Source: Paraglaciecola chathamensis S18K6 | GTDB taxonomy: Bacteria > Pseudomonadota > Gammaproteobacteria > Enterobacterales > Alteromonadaceae | Length of the DNA: 64,000 nt | Direction of reading: 5' to 3' | Assembly: GCA_000314955.1 (NCBI GenBank) | Contig: BAEM01000007.1 | Coordinates: 62,001 to 126,000, forward strand | Shown here: positions 34,285 through 43,573 of the stretch, piece after piece | How positions within the stretch are numbered: position 1 is the stretch's first letter | Layout of the letters: the number at the start of each line of letters is the position of its first letter | Position numbers and translations under genes: made by a program | The notes under the pieces: model-generated | What the model was told of the DNA's origin: nothing | What the model saw: only the letters and a program-made list of their open reading frames with translations | Databases searched by the model: none

Positions 34285-36837
34285 TTATTTGTTACTTTTC
34301 AAGGTAATTAGCGCGGGCTTTGCGCCTTGGGTATCCACCCGAAGAGTGATCTCTCCTGCTACATTCGTACTTTGAATAATGGCCAGCGCCCGCCCTTGAT
34401 GAGGTAAAATATTGTCAGCTCGTTCATCTTGTACGCTGTTCTGCCAACCATTATCCACCGCCATCAAAGTGCCCGGCCCCGCCAGACGAAAGCTCACACT
34501 ATCGTCGTGATTCAGTACGGTATTGCCATTTTTGTCCACCAGCCTGACATGCACATGGGCAACGTCATAACGATCTGCTTGCAGTTGTTTTTTAGACGAT
34601 GTGAGTTCAATTGACGCGACAGATTGATGGGTATTTAGCGCATATTCAGCCACGGGTTGCCCATCATTGTAACCGACCACCTTTAGCTCACCTTCTTCGA
34701 AGGGTAACTGCCAAAACAAAATACGATTGTTGTCGTCACTGATTGACTGCTTACCCAGTGATTTGCCATTAAGAAATAATTCACTTTGCTCGGTGTTAGC
34801 ATACACGTGCACGATAACGTCTTGTTGCGGTTGATAGTTCCAACTGTCGTCAACGTCGTACCATTCCCATGCTCTTAGCCATTGCATTTTTTCAATTGGG
34901 TGAGCACGTTCGTTAAACACCCAGCCATCATTTTCATCATACTGATATTCAGATTTAGCCGCGTCTATCGTCGCTAAGTAAACCTTTGGTTCATCAACCC
35001 AAAACCCTTCAAATTGATGACCTCGGGGGGTTTTGTTGCCCGCATAATCAAATAGTGAAATTTCCAGTCCTTTGCGTGGCCAAGGTCCCGCTTCTCCTTT
35101 GTAAGCAAAACCTGTCCAGATAAAGATCCCTGGGACAAATTCACGCTCTTTTGCCGCTTTCCACTCTGGCCAAGTTCCCCAATTCTCGGAGCCATAAATA
35201 GGTTTATCTGGGTACATTTCGTGGGCAGCATCGTATTCTTGTGAACGATAGTTAAACCCTGCTACATCCAGTGCATCGGTATAACCACTCACAAAATTAA
35301 CTGACGGGGTGACCATGCCGGCTGTAACGGGTCTTGATAAGTCTAGTTTTTTAACAATGTTGGATAAGTATTTGGCCGTTCGCGCGAGGTGATCAACTTG
35401 CCCGCCTTTGTTCTTGGCAAACTCTTGTCGCACTCTAGCGGGATCGTAAACAGGCGGTCGCTTGCCGTGGTAATCTTTTTTCTCACCATCCCATTGCTGA
35501 GACGCATTATAAAATGGGTAGGTCCATTCTATTTCGTTGCCAATACTCCACATAATAATCGAAGGATGATTAAAGTCGCGACGGATCAGATCAGTTAGAT
35601 CTCGCTCTGCCCAGCGAGGGAAGTGTTCAGTGTAAGATTTAACCGAATCTCCCTGGCCAGCATTATCACTTAAAAATACGACACTCTTGTCTTTAGGACG
35701 TAGCCAATCATCGAACATTTCAGCGATCACCAAAAAACCCATTTCGTCAGCCAAGTCGAGTAAGTCTGTCGAGTGTGGATTATGCGCCAGTCGCAGGGCA
35801 TTCACGCCAACCGATTGAAGTTTTTCTAAACGGTAACGCCAGATCTCCTTGGGTACAGCAGCCCCTACAGCCCCAGCATCATGATGCAAGTTCACACCTT
35901 TGAGTTCTGTACTTTTGCCATTGAGTAGAAAGCCTCGGTTGGCATCAAACGCGATACTGCGAACGCCAAATCGCGTTCGTGTTGAATCAACAACCGCGTT
36001 TTTACGCCGCAGTGAGACTTCAGCGGTATATAAAGCCGGTTGCTCAAGAGACCATAATTGGGGCTGCTGTAGCGACAATTCACTGTCAATGTGTGTGGCA
36101 TGAGATTTACTGACGTTAATTGATGAGGTTTCAACCTCATTGCCGTTAGGGTCAAGAATACGAATATCGAGATATAATTCCTTTTCTTTTTGACTTACCA
36201 GGTCAGTGAGCACCAACTTAGTATTGATGGCGAGGGTCGCTTTGTTCTTGCTCACCTTGGGCGTTAGTACTTGTACCCCCCAATGACCAATATGATTCTT
36301 ATTGGTTTTGATTAACCGAACGTCACGGTATATCCCTGAACCTGTATACCATCTGGCGTCGTTATAGGCTGTGCGATTCACTTTCACGGTTACCACATTC
36401 TCACCTACCACGGCGTGCGACGTTAGGTCCACCGCGAAGCTGCTATAACCGTTGGGGCGCGCCCCAGCAAAATGGCCATTTATCCAAACTTCAGCATTGT
36501 TGTAAATGCCATCAAATTCAAACCACATTGCTTTTTGCACGTCGCTTTGGGACAGGTTAAAAGACTTTTGATACCAGCCTATTCCCCCTGCTTTAAAGCC
36601 TGTACTGGATGCGGTATTTTCTTTGCTGTAAGGCAAGTCTACTGACCAATCATGGGGTAGACGAATGTTTTCCCACTCTATGCCTTGAGCATTATCTGGG
36701 AGGAATGCCCCCTCAGCTTGGCCTAGATGAAACTGCCAGTTAAAATTGAAGTCTAGCGTTTTGCGTGCCTCAGTGTCGGCAAAAACAGAGCTGCAAAGGC
36801 AGCCGTAAAGCATTACGAATAGTGACCATTTTTTCAT
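34285..36837 (-). CDS. GH2 beta-galactosidase-like enzyme
   Basis: An 850-residue exported enzyme (signal peptide ends SSVFAD). Order: GH2 sugar-binding domain (residues ~30-185, with LPHDWSVD, WYQKSF, NGHFAGARPNGY), Ig-like domain (~190-290, GVRSIAFD), TIM barrel (~300-590) and C-terminal domains resembling those of GH2 galactosidases (SIELTSSKKQLQADRYDVAHVHVRLVD, an Ig-like module). The catalytic acid/base is Glu435 in IGNEIEW, and the nucleophile is Glu551 in YGSENWG. It is co-transcribed with GH16, which fits a role in exo-removal of galactose from GH16 products. Anhydro- or sulfo-galactose specificity cannot be read from sequence. Confidence 0.9.
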   Translation of the reverse strand: MKKWSLFVMLYGCLCSSVFADTEARKTLDFNFNWQFHLGQAEGAFLPDNAQGIEWENIRLPHDWSVDLPYSKENTASSTGFKAGGIGWYQKSFNLSQSDVQKAMWFEFDGIYNNAEVWINGHFAGARPNGYSSFAVDLTSHAVVGENVVTVKVNRTAYNDARWYTGSGIYRDVRLIKTNKNHIGHWGVQVLTPKVSKNKATLAINTKLVLTDLVSQKEKELYLDIRILDPNGNEVETSSINVSKSHATHIDSELSLQQPQLWSLEQPALYTAEVSLRRKNAVVDSTRTRFGVRSIAFDANRGFLLNGKSTELKGVNLHHDAGAVGAAVPKEIWRYRLEKLQSVGVNALRLAHNPHSTDLLDLADEMGFLVIAEMFDDWLRPKDKSVVFLSDNAGQGDSVKSYTEHFPRWAERDLTDLIRRDFNHPSIIMWSIGNEIEWTYPFYNASQQWDGEKKDYHGKRPPVYDPARVRQEFAKNKGGQVDHLARTAKYLSNIVKKLDLSRPVTAGMVTPSVNFVSGYTDALDVAGFNYRSQEYDAAHEMYPDKPIYGSENWGTWPEWKAAKEREFVPGIFIWTGFAYKGEAGPWPRKGLEISLFDYAGNKTPRGHQFEGFWVDEPKVYLATIDAAKSEYQYDENDGWVFNERAHPIEKMQWLRAWEWYDVDDSWNYQPQQDVIVHVYANTEQSELFLNGKSLGKQSISDDNNRILFWQLPFEEGELKVVGYNDGQPVAEYALNTHQSVASIELTSSKKQLQADRYDVAHVHVRLVDKNGNTVLNHDDSVSFRLAGPGTLMAVDNGWQNSVQDERADNILPHQGRALAIIQSTNVAGEITLRVDTQGAKPALITLKSNK

Positions 36838-37020
36838 TTATTTCCCCTGACAAGTGGCGCAAGACGCTAGCAACCTAAAGAACCATCTAAAAATCACCTA
36901 GCAAACACGCAACATATTGTTGTTCCATCCTAATCAAGCTGCGCCAGGGTAAATACGATCGTTGCGACCAGAAATATCAGAATCATGTCTTTTGCTCGCT
37001 TAGAGCAACAGTGACAGATG

Positions 37021-38541
37021 TTAGCTTTGTTTTAGTGCAGCTAGAGCGTCATCATGCAATGGATAGTGCTTAGCACTGGTTTCAACAAAGTGCTTAATTT
37101 TTTGCATATCAATACGCATCGCAGTGGGCAGCGCATCAATAGTGTGCTCGCTTTCGGGAAATACGCCTTTTCCAGCAAGCAGGCACAGCCACGATTCATG
37201 ACCAAAAAGTTGCAAACTCACGGCTTCCTCATCAAGCACACGTGGAACGCTTTTCCCTTGGTGCCACGTTGTTAAAATACGCTGTAACCGCCTTGAAGGA
37301 GTGTGGCTTCGAGCGGCTTTCCAATAGGGAGTGTCGTGGCGGCTATTCGCTAAATAGTGCAACTCTATATAGTCTCGAACGCAGCTAAATCTATCACTTA
37401 ATTTGTTGTTGTACGCTGTTTGGTTTGAGTACCCAGCTTGGTCTGTGCTGTTATCGACTGCACTGACGAAATCCACAACCGACTGGGTAGCGAAATGCAA
37501 TGCTGTGGCCTCAAGCGGCTCAATGAAGCCTTGAGATAAGCCCACTGCCAACACATTTTTTTCCCAGCCTTTGGCAAAATGCCCCACGCGCATTTTTAAA
37601 TGATTAAACTGAGCGCTTTCAGGTAACGCTAAATGTCGCCTAAATTCCTCTTCGGCATCTTGTGGAGATTGAAAACGGCTACTGAATACATAGCCATTCC
37701 CAAAACGATTTGTAAGAGGTATGCGCCACGCCCAGCCACAAGAGAGCGCAGTTGAGAGCGTCATCGACGGCGTTGTGTCTTCACGTTCGGTAACTATGGT
37801 CACCGCAGAGTCATTCAACAAACTATCAGCAAAGCTGTTGTAGGGTACTTTCAAGGTCTTGCCCAATAGTAATGAGCGAAAACCAGAACAATCGACAAAA
37901 AAGTCAGCTTCGATTGTTTCCCCTGATTCAGTTACAACAGAAGCAATGCTGCCATCGTCTTTCTGCTTTACCTCATTTATCGTCGCCACCTGATGCGTTA
38001 CATTCCACTGCAGGGCTTTTTTCTTTAAAAACTGAGCCAATAAAGTTGCATCAAAGTGATATGCATAAGCCATATCAAACGGATAGTGCTCGGGCTCAAT
38101 GGGCGCTTTGCGTTGCTGCGCTAACTCACTGGCCAACAGGTATTGGTCAGGATGAGCATGAACGTCAAACCCGCGGTGTTTCAACTGAATATTCTGGAAA
38201 AACTCGTGCTGAAAATACTCATCTAACTGTGAGTAAAAAGGATGAAAGTAGCTCTTATAATTCGGATCAGACGACCAGTTTACGAAGCGAATACCCGTTT
38301 TGTAGGTTGCATTGCAGGCTGGCATCCATTCTTTTGCCTCTATACCCAACTGCTCAAAAAAACCTTTAATAGAGGGCGTTGTGCCCTCACCCACGCCTAT
38401 GGTGCCAATCGCGTCAGACTCAATAATTTTGATCTCTAGATCGTAATCCTGCCACATTTTGGCCAAATAGCAGGCACTTATCCACCCGGCGGTGCCACCG
38501 CCAATGATAATTATTTTTTTAAACGGCAGTGATGTTTGCAT
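37021..38541 (-). CDS. Flavin-dependent tryptophan-halogenase family protein (canonical motifs, second copy)
   Basis: A 506-residue protein with GGGTAG (14-19), IGVGEGTTPS (48-57), Lys81 in NATYKTGIRFVNW matching the catalytic lysine, WAWRIP (WxWxIP) and IEPLEATALHF. It therefore keeps all hallmark residues of the family. The start is supported by GAAGGTAAACACC before ATG, which lies inside the end of the next gene upstream (23-base overlap), so the two are translationally coupled. Function and substrate unknown. It and its neighbour lie upstream of GH2-GH16 in the same direction, separated by 183 bases. Confidence 0.88.
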   Translation of the reverse strand: MQTSLPFKKIIIIGGGTAGWISACYLAKMWQDYDLEIKIIESDAIGTIGVGEGTTPSIKGFFEQLGIEAKEWMPACNATYKTGIRFVNWSSDPNYKSYFHPFYSQLDEYFQHEFFQNIQLKHRGFDVHAHPDQYLLASELAQQRKAPIEPEHYPFDMAYAYHFDATLLAQFLKKKALQWNVTHQVATINEVKQKDDGSIASVVTESGETIEADFFVDCSGFRSLLLGKTLKVPYNSFADSLLNDSAVTIVTEREDTTPSMTLSTALSCGWAWRIPLTNRFGNGYVFSSRFQSPQDAEEEFRRHLALPESAQFNHLKMRVGHFAKGWEKNVLAVGLSQGFIEPLEATALHFATQSVVDFVSAVDNSTDQAGYSNQTAYNNKLSDRFSCVRDYIELHYLANSRHDTPYWKAARSHTPSRRLQRILTTWHQGKSVPRVLDEEAVSLQLFGHESWLCLLAGKGVFPESEHTIDALPTAMRIDMQKIKHFVETSAKHYPLHDDALAALKQS

Positions 38542-40021
38542 GGTGTTTACCTTCAGCTATTAGGCTGTCATGTGTTTGAAAATTTAAACAACAACCTGCT
38601 AATTTTCTGCACATGTCTTGAATATTATCTTGTATAGCCCGCGATTTGGGATGGGGCTTTAACTCACCTGTAGGATAGTGGCCTAACCCAGAAAACAAGG
38701 CATACCAAGCTGTTAGGCCATTGATGTCTAAAACCGGTTCAACACTGAGATCTTCGCCACTCAGCCATTGGCTAAATAAAGAGCGGCCAATGGGGGTAAG
38801 CGCGTTCGCATCTTGGGGAGTTTGCCAATAAGGCGAGTTGCGGCGGCTGTTTAAAAGCTGCAATGTACTGTGATAAGAATGGGCATATACAAAACGGCTT
38901 TTTATTCTGTGATTGTAATTTTTGATCACATCTTTTGCATCATCAGGGCTTTGAATACTAGACACAAATTGCTCAAGCATAGCAAAAGTATGGGAAAGCT
39001 CGTGGTCTTCAGAGCCCTGTGTTAAGCCGCAGGCGGGGCCTACCGCTAAACAGTTATGAATCCAAGGTTGAGAAACGAGATAAGCTTGGCTCGCACTCAA
39101 ATGGCGCTGTAACACCTTCTTGTATCCCTGCTGAGAAATGTGCCTTTCAAGGAGCTGAACAGCTTGCGGATCCTGAATAAATTTACTGCTGTAATGATAC
39201 TGAAAATGCACAGCATCTTGTAAAGTGTATTGCAGCACAAAGCCGCAATCGAGTGCGGTTGTTACTACCTCACTGGCGCAGCACTCAGCCGCCAACGTAT
39301 AGGTTAACACCCGATCATTTATTCTTACTTCTGGCAGGGTTTCCTGACGAAAATCGGGCATATTGCCTATGAGTAATTGCGCGCTTTGTGTGCAATCAAA
39401 AAAGTAATCTCCGCTCAAAATCTGATCTTCACATTCAATGTGCTTTAGCGTTCCATGCTGATCGAGCTGAAGTGTCTCTAGCGTACTTGGTAGCGTAGTT
39501 ATGCTGTGTTCAGCTGCTATTTTTTGTAGCAAAGTGAACAAACAGTTGGCATCAACTTGGTACTGGTAATCTGTTTCAAAAGGAAAGTCTTGGGCTTTAG
39601 GGGACAAGTTTCTTTTGGCTAATGCTGCAGCAAAAAAGAAGTCATCTAATGACAAATCGAGTTGGTAGGCTTGGCGTTTTAATTTGCTCAGTTCAAGCAT
39701 TAATGGTTGGTGTAGAATATCAACCTCAGACGCATTCGCTACGCTAAACTCTTGTTCACTAAAGCCAACATAACGATTACTCAACTTAAACGTTGCTTGT
39801 GTTTGCCTCATCCAGTTTGCTTCTGAATAACCGAAATGCTCCAGCAGTGTATTCAGTGTTTTCCCCGCGATGTACGCTTTAGGGGGAGAATCTTCTTCTT
39901 TTAGCCCAACCAGCGTAATCCCAGTAACCGCTGGCTTGTATGTTTTACGCAGCAGCAATGCTGTGAGCAAACCATGAACGTTTAGCCCTACAATGGTAAT
40001 GTTCTGGGGGATTGGTAGCAC
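38519..40021 (-). CDS. Degenerate halogenase-family paralogue
   Basis: A 500-residue protein alignable along its length to the tryptophan-halogenase family (Lys79 in ATFKLSNRYVGF, FPFETDYQYQVDANCLFTLLQ, FFDCTQSAQLLIG, SRRNSPYWQ). The FAD dinucleotide motif is replaced by VGLNVHG and the WxWxIP motif by FVLQYT, so FAD binding and halide chemistry as known seem unlikely. It starts at a GTG with an AAGGA site 11 bases upstream and overlaps the canonical copy by 23 bases. It may act as a non-catalytic partner of the canonical copy or have a changed cofactor. Not a pseudogene by frame: it is open and full length. Confidence 0.72.
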   Translation of the reverse strand: MLPIPQNITIVGLNVHGLLTALLLRKTYKPAVTGITLVGLKEEDSPPKAYIAGKTLNTLLEHFGYSEANWMRQTQATFKLSNRYVGFSEQEFSVANASEVDILHQPLMLELSKLKRQAYQLDLSLDDFFFAAALAKRNLSPKAQDFPFETDYQYQVDANCLFTLLQKIAAEHSITTLPSTLETLQLDQHGTLKHIECEDQILSGDYFFDCTQSAQLLIGNMPDFRQETLPEVRINDRVLTYTLAAECCASEVVTTALDCGFVLQYTLQDAVHFQYHYSSKFIQDPQAVQLLERHISQQGYKKVLQRHLSASQAYLVSQPWIHNCLAVGPACGLTQGSEDHELSHTFAMLEQFVSSIQSPDDAKDVIKNYNHRIKSRFVYAHSYHSTLQLLNSRRNSPYWQTPQDANALTPIGRSLFSQWLSGEDLSVEPVLDINGLTAWYALFSGLGHYPTGELKPHPKSRAIQDNIQDMCRKLAGCCLNFQTHDSLIAEGKHHANITAV

Positions 40022-40143
40022 GGGCTTTTACATCCTTAATCTAGTCTCTTATGTTCCCATTGCCAGGCTTCGAATCAAATCAAAGTTAAAAGCCATCATG
40101 AATCACATATAAATTAATGATTTTATATTAAAAAGAGCATACT

Positions 40144-40178
40144 GTGATAGCAGTTGTTCTAGTTGGTTCTGCTATCAC
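40144..40178 (-). terminator. Inverted repeat downstream of the FucP-like gene
   Basis: A 10-bp perfect inverted repeat (GTGATAGCAG / CTGCTATCAC) with a 15-base loop, followed on the minus strand by AGTATGCTCTTTTTAA. It could terminate the fucP-like transcript; the long loop leaves open that it is an operator for the halogenase pair starting at 40021. Confidence 0.45.
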
Positions 40179-40273
40179 TGATACAGACTCACCGACCTAA
40201 GCTGAAACAAATGTTTGTATGGTACTCTTTCATACCAACAAACTGCGTACGGGCATTCGTATATGCATTTAAC

Positions 40274-41698
40274 TTATCGAGCATACTTATAGTGAGCGCG
40301 ATACCCGTACAAACATATCATTGCAAAGCAAATGAGCGGTAACACGAAGGACGTTTGTACCGACGGGATCCCACTGATTAGCGCCGGCCCGTCAATCATG
40401 GAACCTTGCATAGGCGGCATAAGCGCACCACCAACAATAGCCATAACCAAACCAGCGGACGCTAGGCTAGCATCTTCGCCCATTCCTTTGAGCGCAATGC
40501 CGTATATGGTTGGGAACATTAACGACATACACGCTGAGGTAGCGATTAAGCAGTACAACCCTGTGTACCCTCCGACGAAGATAGTACCTAGTGACAAAAC
40601 AAAGCCGCCCATAGCCAATAGCATTAACAACTGCCCTGGTCTAAAGAAACCTAAAAGGAATGTACATATAAAGCGACTGGCTAAAAATATCCCCATGGCG
40701 ACCATGTTATAACTTTGCGCTTCGGACGCACTGAGACCCACTGACGTCATTCCGTAATGGATCACAAATGTCCAGCACATGATTTGTGCTCCAACATAGA
40801 ATGCTTGCGCGACAACGCCCTCTAAATAACATTTATTAGCAAATAAACGTTGAAAGGTACTTTTTAACTCAGAGGTAGTTAACGGTGCCGCATGTGACAT
40901 GGTTTTCGGCAGTTTGCTGAATAGAAATACAAAAAACATAATTGCCACCACGACAGCAATCGCCACATATGGCCCACGCACTGTGATTAGGTCTGCTGCT
41001 TGCATCGCTTGGTGTTCAACAGGATTATTTTGCGCAAAATTATACAGAGCATCAGTTAGCTTACCGTCCACCTCTGAAGGTAGCATTTGGGCAAATTCAG
41101 GGTGCGCTGCTTTTTCTTGCTCTCTAAATGCTTCAACGCGCAATTCGCTAAGAATATAGCTACTTGCAACGAACATACCTGTTAATGAGCCTATAGGATT
41201 GAACGCTTGAGCTAAATTCAAACGCTGGGTAGATGTGTCTGGATGGCCCATGGACAACACGTAAGGATTGGCCGTCGTTTCTAGTAACGCCAGACCGCAG
41301 GTCAAAATCCATAATGCTGCCAAAAAGAAAGAGAATTCCATATATATCGATGCAGGAATGAAAAGGCTCGCACCGATGGCGTACAACCCCAAGCCAAGTA
41401 GAATTCCTGATTTATAAGAAAATCGGCGAATGAAAATAGCCGCAGGTATAGCCATAACGCCATACCCTAGATAAAAAGCAAATTGCACTAAGCTACTTTG
41501 CGCATTTGAAATCATAAAGATGTCTTTAAACGCTTTCACTAACGGGTTAGTGACGTCATTTGCAAAGCCCCACAAGGGAAACAATGAGGCAACCAATAGG
41601 AATGGGATAATATATTTCGCTTCCAAAATACTGGGTTTGGATTCTTCCTTTTTATGTTCTGGCGCGACCTCTACGGCTTGCTCTACCCCGATTGCCAT
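40274..41698 (-). CDS. fucP: FucP-family sugar:proton symporter (L-fucose/L-galactose type)
   Basis: A 474-residue integral membrane protein with about 12 hydrophobic helices. Family signatures: LFPLWGFANDVTNPLVKAF near helix 1, FYLGYGVMAIPAA, CGLALLETTANPYVLSMG and RLNLAQAFNPIGS, all diagnostic of the FHS/FucP branch of the major facilitator superfamily. E. coli FucP is 438 residues and transports L-fucose, L-galactose and D-arabinose. An AAGGGGGT ribosome site precedes the ATG. The gene diverges from the UxaA-family gene (268-base gap) and lies next to a nonphosphorylative sugar-acid pathway, so the transported sugar is most likely its substrate. Confidence 0.85.
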   Translation of the reverse strand: MAIGVEQAVEVAPEHKKEESKPSILEAKYIIPFLLVASLFPLWGFANDVTNPLVKAFKDIFMISNAQSSLVQFAFYLGYGVMAIPAAIFIRRFSYKSGILLGLGLYAIGASLFIPASIYMEFSFFLAALWILTCGLALLETTANPYVLSMGHPDTSTQRLNLAQAFNPIGSLTGMFVASSYILSELRVEAFREQEKAAHPEFAQMLPSEVDGKLTDALYNFAQNNPVEHQAMQAADLITVRGPYVAIAVVVAIMFFVFLFSKLPKTMSHAAPLTTSELKSTFQRLFANKCYLEGVVAQAFYVGAQIMCWTFVIHYGMTSVGLSASEAQSYNMVAMGIFLASRFICTFLLGFFRPGQLLMLLAMGGFVLSLGTIFVGGYTGLYCLIATSACMSLMFPTIYGIALKGMGEDASLASAGLVMAIVGGALMPPMQGSMIDGPALISGIPSVQTSFVLPLICFAMICLYGYRAHYKYAR

Positions 41699-41917
41699 TT
41701 TACCCCCTTGCTTTTACAAATATTATTTTAGAACCATTGCTTTCATAACTTTTAATTTTATGAGTAGTATTCTTTTTTTATATGCAAATTAAATGACGTA
41801 TCATCTAACTTAACTAAAATTTTACATTTCATCTACTTTAAACTTAAAACCTTACTATGTCGACAAATCTGTGCAGTAAAATCATGAATAATTAGAATTA
41901 TTCAACAAACAGTGCAT

Positions 41918-41952
41918 TTTTTACATATAAATAGTATATTTCATATAAAAAT
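41918..41952. promoter_or_regulatory. AT-rich TCATATA elements in the fucP/UxaA divergent promoter region
   Basis: TTTTACATATAAAT and ATATTTCATATAAAAAT lie 15-49 bases before the UxaA start and share a core with sequences before the dehydrogenase operon, sulfatase and GH43 operon. Candidate binding sites for the linked IclR regulator; the overlapping TATAAA could be the -10 element. Confidence 0.3.
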
Positions 41953-41966
41953 ATTCGAGGTGAGAT

Positions 41967-43505
41967 ATGCAGGAAACAATCAGCAAAGAACTATTGGAAA
42001 AAACCGCTCGTCAGCAGCGTTCTGTCCTTCAAGTGCATAAGCAAGATAATGTGTTGATAGCATTAAAAGACTTAGCCAAAGGCGAACAAGTCAATTACAA
42101 CGAAACCACCCTAACCGTTCAAGAAAATATCAAAGCCGGTCATAAAATCGCGATGCGTGACTTTGAAAAGGGTGAGACAGTCGTGAAATATGGTTATGGC
42201 ATTGGCAGTACCACCCAAGCCGTTAATGAAGGCGCACATATTCATAGTCACAATCTTGCTACTGATTTAGATGGCTCAGAAACTTACCATTATGCTCCCT
42301 CGCAGATGACGGTCGAGACTCCCTCCAGAATGCCTACCTTTAAAGGGTACAAACGCCAATCAGGCCACGTGGGGGTCAGAAACGAAGTGTGGATAATCAA
42401 CACGGTTGGTTGTGTGAACCAAGCAGCAACGCGTATTGCACAGTTGGCAAAAAGGCAATTTGCAGCCCGAGCTGATGACTTTATCGCTAATACTCATCCC
42501 TTTGGGTGCTCACAATTAGGTGACGATTTAAACAATACCCGAAATATATTAGCCAGTTTGATGCAAAACCCCAATGCAGGTGGGGTACTTGTCATTGGTT
42601 TAGGTTGTGAGAACAACCAGCTTGATGCACTTATCCGCAGTTCTCCCACTATTGACCCCAGTCGCTTACGCTTTTTTAACTCCCAAGAAGTCGAAGATGA
42701 GGTTGAAGTCGGTCTAGCGCTTGTTGAGGAGTTACTCGATGAAATGGCTACTGATCAACGAGAAGATCTACCCGTTTCTTCTCTAACCTTGGGCATGAAG
42801 TGCGGTGGTTCAGATGGCTTTAGCGGGTTAACAGCCAATGCCATAGTCGGCAGAGTATCTGACAAATTAACCGGCTTTGGTGGGCGGGTGATACTCACAG
42901 AAACACCGGAAATGTTTGGCGCTGAGCAAGTACTGTTAAACAGAGCTAACAGTGAAGCGACCTTCAACAACATCGTAAAATTGGTCAATGATTTTAAGCA
43001 GTATTTTATTGCGCAAAATCAGCCTATCTATGAAAACCCTTCACCAGGCAACAAGGCCGGTGGCTTAACAACATTAGAAGAAAAGTCGCTAGGGGCGATT
43101 CAAAAAGGTGGAAAGGCAATCATTAATGAAGTCATAGATTATGGCCAGCGTGCATCCACAGGCCAAGGCATGACACTATTGCAAAGCCCAGGTAATGATG
43201 CGGTTTCCTCAACCGCGTTAGCCGCTGCTGGTGCAAATATTGTGCTGTTCACCACAGGACGCGGCACCCCTTTGGGATTTCCCGTACCGACTGTGAAAAT
43301 CGCATCTAACTCGGATTTAGCCGTACGTAAGAAGCATTGGATTGATTTTAACGCGGGTAAAATATTGGATGAGGACATTGACATTGACCAATGCGCAGAC
43401 GAGCTTTTTGAGTGTATTTTGGCGATTGCATCGGGTCAGAAAACCAGAAATGAAGAGAATGAGAACCGTGAAATGGCCATATGGAAAAATGGCGTTACGT
43501 TATAA
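41967..43505 (+). CDS. UxaA-family sugar-acid dehydratase (altronate / L-fuconate type)
   Basis: A 512-residue protein. Residues ~20-100 are the SAF domain (DNVLIALKDLAKGEQV, GHKIAMRDFEKGE, GIGSTTQAV), and the rest is the altronate/galactarate dehydratase domain (GHVGVRNEVWIINTVGCVN, HPFGCSQLGDD, GLGCENNQ, KCGGSDGFSGLTANAIVG, LTETPEMFG). These enzymes use Fe/Mn to dehydrate aldonates into 2-keto-3-deoxy acids. In Campylobacter jejuni UxaA-like proteins are part of the L-fucose locus with FucP, an amidohydrolase and an IclR regulator, as here. It diverges from fucP and converges on the aldo-keto reductase. A CGAGGTGAG ribosome site precedes the ATG. Confidence 0.85.
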   Translation: MQETISKELLEKTARQQRSVLQVHKQDNVLIALKDLAKGEQVNYNETTLTVQENIKAGHKIAMRDFEKGETVVKYGYGIGSTTQAVNEGAHIHSHNLATDLDGSETYHYAPSQMTVETPSRMPTFKGYKRQSGHVGVRNEVWIINTVGCVNQAATRIAQLAKRQFAARADDFIANTHPFGCSQLGDDLNNTRNILASLMQNPNAGGVLVIGLGCENNQLDALIRSSPTIDPSRLRFFNSQEVEDEVEVGLALVEELLDEMATDQREDLPVSSLTLGMKCGGSDGFSGLTANAIVGRVSDKLTGFGGRVILTETPEMFGAEQVLLNRANSEATFNNIVKLVNDFKQYFIAQNQPIYENPSPGNKAGGLTTLEEKSLGAIQKGGKAIINEVIDYGQRASTGQGMTLLQSPGNDAVSSTALAAAGANIVLFTTGRGTPLGFPVPTVKIASNSDLAVRKKHWIDFNAGKILDEDIDIDQCADELFECILAIASGQKTRNEENENREMAIWKNGVTL

Positions 43506-43528
43506 AAATTGAAGCATGAAAATCGAAG

Positions 43529-43552
43529 CGCCGGAGTCAATCCTATCCGGCG
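43529..43552. terminator. Hairpin between convergent UxaA and aldo-keto reductase genes
   Basis: A 7-bp stem (CGCCGGA / TCCGGCG) with a 10-base loop, followed by TTTC on the plus strand. It sits in the 68-base gap between convergent genes and could terminate both. Confidence 0.5.
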
Positions 43553-43573
43553 TTTCACGCACGACTAAAAAGA

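Noticed and set aside
36992..37008. TTGCTC/GAGCAA hairpin as terminator of the halogenase pair
   Set aside because: Only 6 bp and no U-tract on the minus strand; too weak to call.
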